Assembly (NCBI RefSeq): GCF_034190915.1
Contig: NW_026947493.1
Coordinates: 41,472,501 to 41,536,500 of the forward strand
Length of the DNA stretch: 64,000 nt
Reading direction: 5' to 3'
DNA from: Cavia porcellus
Taxonomy: Eukaryota; Chordata; Mammalia; Rodentia; Caviidae
Shown here: positions 48,816 to 57,872 of the stretch, in pieces
Numbering within the stretch: the first letter of the stretch is position 1
How the letters are laid out: every line of letters starts with the position of its first letter
Notes under the pieces: generated by a model
Databases searched by the model: none
What the model was told of the DNA's origin: nothing
What the model saw: the letters and a program-made list of their open reading frames with translations, nothing else
Position numbers and translations under genes: made by a program

Positions 48816-49820
48816 CAGTCATCCTTCTGTATCCATGAGAGGTTGGTTCAGCGTCCTCCACAGATAACAAAATTCATGAGTCCTGCGATGGCTTCTTTCT
48901 AGATGCCCCTACCAAGCCTCATGTGGTCATAGGTGGGGACTTATATAAGCCTGCATCTAGAGTATGTGATGGTGAGGTCAAGGATACAATGCTAGGATTA
49001 ACCTACCTTCCCTCAGGATGGATAACCTGATAGAATTTTCGGCGCTGCTAAAAAGATAGTAATATGAAATAAAAGTGGCCTTTATTTTAAGAATGTGGAG
49101 AGAGCAGCCCCGACCACTGAGGTCTGGCTTTTCTCTCTGCTGGGCACATGTTGTTGGGGGCATACATATAGCTTAGGTTTGGGGTGATACCTAAGGGGCA
49201 TTACTGATGCACAAGTAGCCCACTGGAATTCATTTCTGGGCGCAGGTAAATAGCCTAGGGGCGGGGAAGGTGACCTCAAGATAGAGCCCCTTGGTTCCAC
49301 CTCCCAGCCTCCCACCACTGCAGCGTCCCATTTAAGGCAAAATTCTTTCATAACCTTCATAACATACAAAGGACAGAAAGAGGGTCTGGGGTCACTTGTC
49401 ACTTGCTGCCTTCTGCCTCTCATGAACTGTTTCACTTCTGTGATTTCCAACTGCACTATTACCCTGCCTTGGAGATAGCTGAGTATGAACCGAAACCTCT
49501 GCAAACTATGAGCCAAGTAAACCTTTCAGTTTAACTCTGGGTGCCAGGTATTCTGTTTCAGTAAAGAGGAAAGAAACTAAGATAGATGCTCAAGATTTTC
49601 CCTTATATTTTAAATCACCTCTGTATTACTCATAATACTCCATGCAATGTGAATGCTGTGCAAATAGTTTATTCTATTTAGGGAATAATGACAAGGAAAA
49701 ACAAAGTCTGTGCACGGTCACTACGGTCTTTCTTGTTCCAAATATTTTTGAGCCAGGATCAGTTAAATCCATGGTTGGCTGAATGTGTTTGTGTGGGGCC
49801 CACAGAAATGGAGCACCAGC
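48816..49820 (+). mobile_element. Tigger-type MITE split by a later insertion
   Basis: The left half (cagtcatccttctgtatcca tgagaggttggttcagcgtc ctcc…) ends near 48880. The right half resumes near 49585 (atgctcaagattttccctta tattttaaatcacctctgta ttactc … gtctgtgcacggtcactacg … ccatggttggctgaatg) and ends at 49820. TA flanks both termini (48814-48815 and 49821-49822), as for Tigger elements. Same family as 29627-29972. The interruption shows that the inserted DNA is younger. Confidence 0.75.
48881..49584 (+). mobile_element. ~700-bp insertion in the MITE, LTR-like right end
   Basis: This is the block between the two MITE halves. Its right end (atgagccaagtaaacctttc agt…ctgtttcagtaaagaggaaa gaaactaaga) is typical of rodent MaLR LTR 3' ends, which run 'agccaaataaacctttcc … acagaaagtaactaaga'. 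At 700 bp it is longer than a single such LTR, so it may be two elements. A 144-codon minus-strand frame inside (49082-49516) has no domain and is not a gene. The exact target duplication could not be resolved. Confidence 0.55.
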
Positions 49821-49824
49821 TATA

Positions 49825-50449
49825 TTTTCCCAGTCCTTTACTTCACTTACTTTCTTTTTAAACATGATAAAAATTTTAGTTTTTCCCGAGCACACCAGGT
49901 CTTTTAGATGCCTTTCTGACTCTGAACTCTCTCTTCAGAATCCTCAGGATGCAACTCAGAAGTCACCAGTGTTTAAAAGCTTCGAACACCACGTTATTGA
50001 GTTTAATCATTTCTTACCTTGTGTGTACTCTGCATTTAGTTCTAGCCTCTGTAACAACATTCACAGATGATATTATTATATTATTATTCATCTGCCTTCA
50101 AGTTTGACTTCTCCTTATAAATGAGATGCTAGTTTTCACTACCATCCTGCTCAATGACTATAGCAGAGAGTCAGTTTACTATTTTTCAGAATGTATAAAT
50201 GGATTAATTATGGGGTAGAATTTTCCCAACAAAATGTAAATTGTATCTAAATTGAGATTTTAGAGACTATGAAAAATTTTTAGGACTTAGACACTTTCAA
50301 CTTCCTAGAAACCGAGTATATAGGATGTATATAAGAACATGCATAGTTATCCTTCATGGCCATTATATTTTTCATCCCACATTGAAAAGAAATTTCAAAT
50401 TTCTTGGGACTGAATGCTTCTGAAAGTATAATTATAGGAACATAAAACT
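49825..50449. other. Unannotated sequence
   Basis: No gene or repeat recognised. Confidence 0.35.
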
Positions 50450-50600
50450 GTAGTGCTAAATATTATTGACTCTGTTGTCATGATTGATAAGTGAGAAAAC
50501 TAACATCCAGAGAGATTAAAAGATTTGTCAAAGGACACCCTGCTAGTTGGTGTCATATCTGATATCTTGGTCTCTTGACTCAGCAGCCCTCAAATATTTG
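50450..50600 (+). mobile_element. MIR SINE (3' half)
   Basis: Contains gtgagaaaactaacatccag agagattaaaagatttgtca aaggacaccctgctagttgg tgtc, the MIR 'gaggaaactgaggctcagagaggttaagtaacttgcccaaggtcacacagctagt' block. Confidence 0.75.
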
Positions 50601-51129
50601 AGTTATAAGTCTCTGGTTAGGGTCCGCCAACACCCGTGAACAACACCAGCATTTATTTCAAGTTAAACCAGAGGGAAAGCACAGACACACCCCAGGGTTT
50701 CAGCTACAAAACAAACAAACAAGAGTGAGAAAGAAAAGTTAAACTTTGATAAAATCTTTTATTAACTAATAGACTTTTAGTATTTAAAATTCTGTATGTA
50801 TCCATTTCAAGCCTCTAGTTTTCCAAAAATCCAAAAGAAGTAAAATGACATTCTTCATCTGATTTATAGAATCAGAGACAAACTAAAATTCTGAACACAA
50901 GTGTAAAACAAACTCCACAAAACTGTATGATAAGTCAGGATACCACATGGGAGAGTGGCCTTCTTGTTTTTACTACTTGTAACCTATCATTGATCAGCTA
51001 ATTAAAAAGTGCGATAAACAAAATCATTTTTAAAATTCATACAAATATACTACCTTTCATTTTGTTTTTAACATATCAATGTACAGTTATCCTCTGTTAA
51101 TATGTGCTAAGCAAGGGTGTGTGATCAAA
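50601..51129. other. Unannotated sequence
   Basis: No gene or repeat recognised. Confidence 0.35.
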
Positions 51130-51612
51130 TGTACTTATTAGTTTCCAATTTCTGCTGTAACAAATTACCACAAACTCACAATGACACTTGACAACATCAA
51201 ATTATAACAGTGCTGTTCGGGAGGTTGGAAGTTTAAAATGGGATTCACTGGGCTAAGATGAATGGTAGGATTGCATTCCTCCTGGACCATTAAAGGGAAA
51301 AATTCTGTCTCCTTTCTTTTTCTAGCAGCAAGAGGTCACCCATGCTTCTTGGATCATGAGAACCTCAAATTCAGGAACTGCATCACCATACTGATTTCCT
51401 TCCCTGACTCTGACTCAGTTGTCTTTCTTAAATACCTGTGAGATTACATCAACAGGATAATCCAGGATATTCTCCCATGTCAGGACCCCTTCCTTCATCA
51501 CACTTCCAAGATTCCTTCTTTTCATGTGAAGTGAAATATTCATAAGTTCTGAGGGTGAAGACGGGGTCATTTTTAGATTAAGAATGAAGGGGGACATTAT
51601 TCGATCCACCAT
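51130..51612 (-). mobile_element. MLT1-type LTR (ERVL-MaLR), full length
   Basis: In antisense the copy runs tgtacttattagtttccaat ttctgctgtaacaaattacc acaaac, …aaatgggattcactgggcta agatg, …tgtgagattacatcaacagg ataatccaggatattctccc, …gggggacattattcgatcca cca. This follows an MLT1 LTR from its 3' end to its TGTGGT start. A solo LTR, better preserved than others in the window. Confidence 0.82.
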
Positions 51613-51815
51613 GCATGACTCTGATGATTGGAGGTGTCTTTTCCCTTGATGAATCATGCACAAACTGTATTATTTACAATTTCAAATTTGTGCTTTTAAA
51701 GAAATATAATAATTTGCAGACATTTGGAAAGCAGGGGGTGTAAATTTCTTTTAGATGTTTTCCAGCTTTTTAAATGACTGTTCTGCAACCAATTTGAAAT
51801 TAATTTTTATGTGAT

Positions 51816-52085
51816 TTGTTTATTTTAGGTTTTTTGAAGCATTGTGCTAGGTTTCATATATACAAGCCTTTTTACTTTTACATACCTGTTACTGGTTTGT
51901 GTAATATTTATTTAAATTGCTCAATGATAACAAGAAGTATTCCTGACTTAAACTTTAAAAGCAAACACAACTTAGTAGAAATTGCTTCATTTTTGGACAA
52001 AAACATAAGCAAATTGCTGGAAGAAAGTGGATTTGTGGCTTCTACTTCTCAGCCTATTGGAAAAATGAAAAGATTTACTCAGTAG
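51816..52085 (+). other. Unrecognised open frame, 89 codons
   Basis: A hydrophobic, aromatic-rich first half is followed by a hydrophilic half with regular lysine/leucine spacing (…VEIASFLDKNISKLLEESGF…) ending at a TAG. The second half looks more protein-like than most random frames here and sits just upstream of L1 copy 2. There is a pyrimidine-rich stretch ending in AG just before the start (…tttattttag at about 51828). I do not recognise a family, and chance in AT-rich DNA is quite possible. Confidence 0.15.
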
Positions 52086-52130
52086 ATTTGTGAAAGTGGC
52101 TTAGGGAACTGCCTTTCGTATTTTGTTCAC

Positions 52131-53882
52131 TTTTTATTAGTACATGTTTTAATACATAATGATCACATTCTTTGTGGAGAATTGGTACACACGAACTATA
52201 TTTGAGTTCTTCCTTTCCTTTCTACTTCCATCCCTCCTGCCTCCCTTACCTCTTAATGTCCTTACTGTTGAAAAAAATCTACCTGCCTATTTCCTATTTT
52301 TGTATTTTCTTTTCCTTTTTATTTATATTTTGAGTTTCTTGTATAAGAGAAGCCATGCAATAATGAAGCTTGTGTGCCTAATTCATTTTACTTACTATTA
52401 TGGTCTCAATGTGAATCCATGTACTTAACAATGACTAATTTATGTTTAATTAAGGTAAGGCAGTATTACACTGCATTTGAATAATACATTTTCTTTATCC
52501 ATTCATCTGATGATGGATATGTAAGTGGACTATAAGATTTAATGATTGTGTATTGTACTATAAACATGTATATGCATGTTTCACTATCACATGATGTCTT
52601 TAGCTCTTTTGGAAAGATAACTAGAAAGGGAATATTTAAATTGAATGAAATTTCCAATTTTAGTTTTCTGAAAAAACTCTATACTGTTTTCCATAATGGT
52701 TGTATTAATTTACATTCCCACCAACAATGTAGATGGTTTCCTTTTTCCCTGCAGTCTCACTAACATTTGTTATTATTTGATTTCTTGATGATAGCTATTC
52801 TTACAGAGTAAGATAGAGTATCCATGTTGTTTCAATATGTGTTTCTCTAATGGCCAGAGGTACTGAACATTTTTTCATGCATTTATTGTCTATTCATATT
52901 CTTCTGGGGAGAATCAGTTGCACAGCTTTTGATTTAGTCTTTTTTGGGGGGTCTAGACTTTTAGAGTTCTTTATATATTCTACATATTAGTCTTCTATCA
53001 GAAGAATAGCTAGCAAATTATATTTTTCTATTTTTACGATGTCCCTTTGCTTTGTTGGTTGTTTCTCTTGCTGTGCAAAAACTTTTAAGTTTGATGTGAT
53101 CCCATTTGTTGATTCATGATGTTGTTTCTTGTGCAATTGAGGACTGTTCAAAGTATCTTGGGCTATGTCAATGTCTCAAGAATTTTATCTATTTTAATTT
53201 TTGGCAGGTTAAATGTTTCTATTTTAAAATTTAGGCCATTGGGTCATTTTGATGTTAGTTCAGAACATGAGAGACATATGGGCCTAGGTCTCTCTTCTGA
53301 GTATGAACTGCCAGTTTCTCAAACATCATTTATTAAAGAAGCTATATTTCCTCCAATGTATGTTTTTAGTCTCTTTGTCAAAGATCCAAAAGTCAAATGT
53401 GACTAGGGGTTTCTTCTATAAACTTGTTACATTGATCCACTTGTCTGCTTTTGCCAATAACACAGTTCTTTTTTTTTAAAATCACTATAGTTTTTAATGT
53501 AACTCTTAATCCAGGGTTGTGAGGGCTCCTGCTTTGCTCTTATTATTCAGAAGTGCTTTGCTAATCTGGGTATCTTCTGATTTTCTATGAATTTTAGAGT
53601 TGTTTTCTTTAATTTGTCAGAAATGCTGTTGGTATTTTGATTCAGATTGTGTTAAATCTGTGTATCAATTTTAGAAATATGACAATTTTGTTTTTGCCTA
53701 TTCAGGAACAGAGGATATCTCTTCATTTTTTGATGTCTTATTTTGTCTACTTTTTAGGACACTCTAGTTTTATTGGAGAATCTTACATGTTCTGGGTTAG
53801 GTTAGTTCGTAAATATTCAATTTTTTCTTGATGCTATGATTTCTTCCTCAGTAAGTCCATTATTTGTGTAAAGAAATTATAT
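52131..53882 (-). mobile_element. L1 copy 2, 3' part (ORF2 C-terminus and 3' UTR)
   Basis: Antisense L1: the 3' UTR (52131-52460, sharing …gtagtac-like start and ggaattggtac with the L1 at the right edge) is followed by decayed ORF2 C-terminal sequence. Diagnostic antisense blocks are ttccataatggttgtattaa tttacattcccaccaacaat and …aggaacagaggatatctctt catttttt. The sequence stops mid-ORF2 at the target site of the nested plus-strand element and resumes at 57873. Many stops; non-functional. Confidence 0.85.
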
Positions 53883-54681
53883 GGGAAGTGTTCTTGAAAG
53901 ATGGCACATAGATAATAGCTGGCTACAGAAGCTCCCTGAGATAGTTAACTTAGAATTCAACATAATACAGCGTGGGGAGTCCCAAACAGAGGGAGATGAA
54001 TTCTCTCATCCCAAGAAGAAACTCAGGTGAGAAGAACCAATCAAACATACAGTCCTGGTGCTATTATTGGAACAGCTAAAGGTTCAATGCTCCTGCCACA
54101 GCAGGTGACTTGTCCAGCCATTCGAGGTCCCACCACTTTGAATCACTGGAGGCACAATCACACTGAGATCGAGGGTCAGCCAGCCAAATGGAGAGCTGAG
54201 CTGGTGGTGAGCCTGCATCAACCTGTGGTGAGTGATAGGAGTGGAGCAATTCCACAGAAAGGGGAGGGAGCTCCAGTGGACAACATTCTGGGACTGGGCA
54301 AGACTGGCAAGTACAAGGGGCCGGAGTGACTTCAGTCAGTTGTTCCCTTCCTGAATGGAATTGGTGAAGTGAGCTAGGCCTGGGTCACATAACCTGGCTG
54401 AGACCCAATAGGTTATCTGAAATCAATTCCCTACTGTGGTGGCACAAACTAACCCAGTGAAGCCTTAGAAGTTTGGCTGACCCAGAGGGAAGGCAGCACA
54501 GAGTAATACAGTACAGGCCTCAGCAGCTTGACTGATCCAGATGGGAGGGGCCATCATACACTGCCCCTGCTTGCAACTCACTAGCACTCTACAGTGGGAA
54601 GGGTTACCTAGCCAGCATATTTCAGAAGAATTGTAACCAACAAAGAAAGAAAGTGAGGCCTCCTGGAAGACACAAAAAAAG
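53883..54681 (+). promoter_or_regulatory. 5' UTR and presumed internal promoter of the nested element
   Basis: The first bases (gggaagtgttcttgaaagat ggc…ctacagaagctccc) resemble the start of mammalian L1s (a G-run, then AAGATGGC, then …ctacagctccc). The AAGATGGC core is the YY1-type site that positions L1 transcription starts in primates. The rest is GC-richer than the surrounding DNA. A 100-codon frame at 54027-54329 inside it has no known domain. Promoter activity is inferred from the family. Confidence 0.6.
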
Positions 54682-55812
54682 ATGGGAAGAGGAAGCAACA
54701 ACAAAAAGTCCCTAAGTCCCAACCCTGAGAACACTGACCCAGGACAGGGAAATACAAAGGACAATGAGAACAGCAAACATGCAATATCAGACACAGCACC
54801 AGAGGACATAAAGAGATATCTTTAGGACCTCATAGATGAGTTCAAAAGGGAAATATTTATCCAAGTAAAGCAAGATATAAGAAGATTGATAAAAGAGATG
54901 CTAAGCACTCCTAAAGAAGACACAGACAGAAGAAGGGAGGAACTCAAAGGAGAGAATCATTTGATGAAGAATATAAACAAAACGTAGAATACATGAAGGG
55001 GACTCAAAGAGATTACCAGGAAATTACAGTTTTGCAATGTGGGATTATGAAAGGAAAAACTTTTTAAAAATAACAAGGAAACAAGCAGTAAAAACAAAAA
55101 CTCTATGGAAAGATGGCAAATCTGCCTGAAAGAAACTAAGGATAGCCTATCCAAACTGGAGGACAGTTTTGCAATGTGGGATTATGAAAGGAAAAACTTT
55201 TTTAAAATAACAAGGAAACAAGCAGTATAAACACAAAGGCTAGAAGATGATAAGAGGATCGACAACTTGAGAATAAAGAATGACAATGAAGAAGCAGGGG
55301 TATAAACAAAGGAACTACAAAGGCTATTCACAGAAATAATTAAGGAAAACTTTTCAAACATAGGAAAAGGAAATGATATTCTGATGTATGAGGCATACAG
55401 AACTCCAGCCACCTACAACCAAAACAGTGCTATACTCAGGCATATAATAATCAAGATTCCAGAAATTCAATATAAGAACAGAATATTAAAAGCTGTTAGG
55501 GACAAGAAACAGATAACCTATAAAGGAAGGCCTGTCAGAATAAAGGCAGACTTCTTAACACAAACCATCAAGTCAAGAAGAGCCTGGAGCAAAATATTCC
55601 AAGCCCTGAAAGAAAATAACCTCCAATCCAGATTAATATACCCTGCTAACCTGTCTCTAGAAATTAATGGAGAAACAAGATGCTTACAAGACAAAGAGGA
55701 ACTTGGAAAATTTGCAACCACCAATCCAACTCTACAGAGAATATTGCAAGGCATTTTAGAGAGAGATAAAGGTACTAAGATTCCAGGAACAGTGGCAGAG
55801 AGGCCTCAGTGA
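54682..55812 (+). pseudogene. ORF1 of the nested L1 derivative (RNA-binding chaperone)
   Basis: The likely start ATG is at 54682 (MGRGSNNKKS…, a basic start as in L1 ORF1p). A charged, coiled-coil-like N-terminal half follows. The C-terminal RNA-binding half is open from 55384 to the stop at 55812: IIIKIPEIQYKNRILKAVRD, then ITYKGRPVRIKADF, then ARSWSKIFQALKE-like and LIYPANLSLEINGE. The last two blocks are typical of the ORF1p RRM and C-terminal domains. A TAG at 54823-54825 (codon 48) and a 137-bp duplication in the coiled coil break the frame upstream, but start and end are in the same frame. ORF1p coats L1 RNA as a trimer. Confidence 0.8.
55026..55230 (+). repeat. 137-bp tandem duplication in the ORF1 coiled coil
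   Basis: The stretch starting acagttttgcaatgtgggat at 55026 recurs at 55163, and the next 65 or so bases are nearly identical. The second unit is partial. The period, 137, is not a multiple of three, so the duplication shifts the reading frame. Confidence 0.9.
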
Positions 55813-55877
55813 ATGGAGCAGAAAACAGAATTAAGAAAATAAGCAGACAACTGATGACAAAAAAGAGCATAGCAGAA

Positions 55878-55965
55878 ATGAGGCAGAGAAGGTTGATTAT
55901 AATCTCTAATATAGATGGCCTTGATACACTAAATTTTAAAAAAAGCACTTGGAGTAGATCAGGAG
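55878..55965 (+). pseudogene. Stub of ORF2 N-terminus in the nested element
   Basis: Starting at ATG 55878 the frame reads …RLIIISNIDGLDTLNF…, which resembles the first L1 ORF2 residues (…SLNINGLN…) just before the endonuclease catalytic residues. It begins 65 bases after the ORF1 stop, the usual ORF1-ORF2 spacing. Beyond about 55965 no endonuclease or reverse-transcriptase motif is visible. Confidence 0.5.
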
Positions 55966-56137
55966 GCAGGGTCCACTGAGATGCTATTTATAGGAAATAT
56001 AATCACCATGAAAAATAGTACATGGAGTGACAATCAAATATGAGAAAATGATGCTCTATATGACAGAGAACCAGAGAATAATAGGAGCAACTAGACCAGT
56101 ATTTGTGGATAGGTTGGAAAGATAGGCTTTAATAGGT

Positions 56138-56197
56138 ATTGTATTTAATTGTATTCCTTACAATTTAATTGTATTTAATTGTATCCCTTACAATTAG
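56138..56197 (+). repeat. Two tandem 30-bp units
   Basis: Units at 56138-56167 and 56168-56197 share attgtatttaattgtat and ccttacaatt with about two differences. They lie in the 3' region of the nested element. Confidence 0.9.
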
Positions 56198-57080
56198 AGA
56201 TCAAGTCCAGGAGAGAGAAGGTTCAGAACCACTTAGGTAAATAGCAAGTTGCCCTCCCCACTTTAAAACCAAGGGTCTTGGTCAGACCCAAAAACACACA
56301 GTGTACCCTGGGGAAGTGAAAGGGGATGGAGAATCTTTAAAAAGATGGCAGAAGATATTCCTAATAGTGTATCAGGATTTATAACTCACATTACTCGCAC
56401 CACTCTGCTTAGATAGATTTTATTCTTTTTTTGATAGATTTTATTCTGTCCCAGTTTGTCTACTTGCATTAGATTTGAGGGTACAAACAGTTATCTCAAA
56501 AATATCAGAATATAGCACAGTAATCATCTTTAATTTCATATTATCTTAATCTGGAGCCCTGTATGACTTATACTGTTTTATCATGACTGATCTTAGTTAA
56601 ATCTGGTTTGTTTGATTGCTGTTTGGTATCGACACATTGTATTCAAAACTGATATGATTAGTAGTATCAAGTCAGGCAACTACACTGAAGATGACAAGAC
56701 TCTATGATACACATTCTGGTTTGATAATTGCCTGTTTTTGAAGTTTTATACTATATATACAAAGTTGTGTTTTTATTAATACTGTTATGTACTGATATAT
56801 TCAATTATACTATGTCTGATGATATAGTCAAATCTATTTAAGATAACAAGAGACAACACAGGAACTATGGTAGAACTCTTTGTACAACAGTCTTATATGT
56901 ATTTTTCATTTCATGTGTTTATAGGAATATGCTTTGTTTTGCCTTGCTTTGCTTTGTTTCTCCCTCTAATATAGAAAGGATAGAAATACGTGTTAAGACT
57001 CATGCATATGTAGAATCTATAAACAGTTTATGAGAACTGATCTTATGATGCATAATGAAATTAACAGATACTTTGAAGAA

Positions 57081-57872
57081 AAAGAGACACTAAAGTACCC
57101 AGTGCTGATCCTGGCGTGTCTGAATGTGAAACCCAGCAATAGTAATATTCTTTATTCAGAGTGTTAATAGCCTGCTTGGGTTTGTTCAATCTCAACATAA
57201 TTGAAGATATGGATAACTGCATGTATGTTTAAGTGTATAGGATTGATAACCATGTTTTTAAGTTTTTGTTGGATAGTGGAACAGAACTGGTTGCAGTCTT
57301 ACTGTTTGAATCCCCATTTTACATACTCCACTCTAGTATCTTAAATAACTATTTGTAAGAGGACAATCTCTAATCATCAACTAGTGATTTCTTACTGTTT
57401 ATTTTTTTCTTTGAAAGTATGTATTGTTTCTACCCGTTTTCTGTTTTGTTTAGTCTTTCTTTAAATAAAAATTTTTTTAAAAAGACACTGTGTACCCATT
57501 GCTGATCCCAGAGTGTCATGATGTGAAATCCAGCAATACTATTATTCTTTGTTTAGAATGACTTTAGCCTGCTTTAGTTTGTTTACTCTCAACATAAATG
57601 AAGATATGGATAACTGCATGTTTGTTTAACTGTATGGGATTTACAACCATATTACTAAGTTTTTGTTGGATAGTGAATAGTACTATTTGCAATCTCACTG
57701 TATGAATTCCCACTTTATATGTTCCACTTTTTTTATCTTGAACAACTATTTGTAAAAGGACAGTATGTAATCATTAACTAGTGATTTCTTAGTTTATTTT
57801 TTCTCTGAATGTATGTATTATTTCTAACCATTTTCTGTTTTGTTTATTCTGCCTTTAAATAAAATTTTTAAA
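57081..57872 (+). repeat. Tandem dimer of a ~400-bp 3'-terminal unit
   Basis: Unit 1 (57081-57480) and unit 2 (57481-57872) align end to end. Both start aaag(ag)acact, pass through ctgatcc…gaagatatggataactgcat, aagtttttgttggatagtg and aactagtgatttctta, and end …tttaaataaaa plus an A/T-rich run. Each unit therefore carries a polyadenylation signal close to its end. Unit 2 ends exactly at the target duplication. Confidence 0.9.

Larger units (their letters stand above)
53883..57872 (+). mobile_element. Nested ORF1-only L1 derivative (half-L1 / HAL1-type)
   Basis: About 4.0 kb inserted in opposite orientation into L1 copy 2. The 9-mer aaattatat flanks it (53874-53882 and 57873-57881), and removing it restores continuous antisense L1 ORF2. 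The element has an L1-like 5' start, a long 5' UTR, an ORF1 of about 376 codons and a stub resembling the first codons of ORF2. After that comes about 1.9 kb of 3' region without any reverse transcriptase, ending in a duplicated, AATAAA-bearing unit. Half-L1 (HAL1) elements known in mammals keep ORF1 and lose ORF2, and depend on a full L1 for mobility. The assignment to that type is by architecture; an ordinary L1 with a later internal deletion is the alternative. Confidence 0.75.

Noticed and set aside
49082..49516. 144-codon open frame on the minus strand
   Set aside because: It is contained in the insertion that splits a Tigger MITE, antisense to an LTR-like end, with no recognised domain.
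54027..54329. 100-codon frame in the 5' UTR of the nested element (possible ORF0)
   Set aside because: It is on the sense strand, whereas primate L1 ORF0 is antisense, and it is not recognisable as a domain. More likely a consequence of the GC-richer 5' UTR.
57081..57872. Possible CRISPR or satellite array
   Set aside because: There are only two long units with no spacers, and they are the 3' end of a retroposon.
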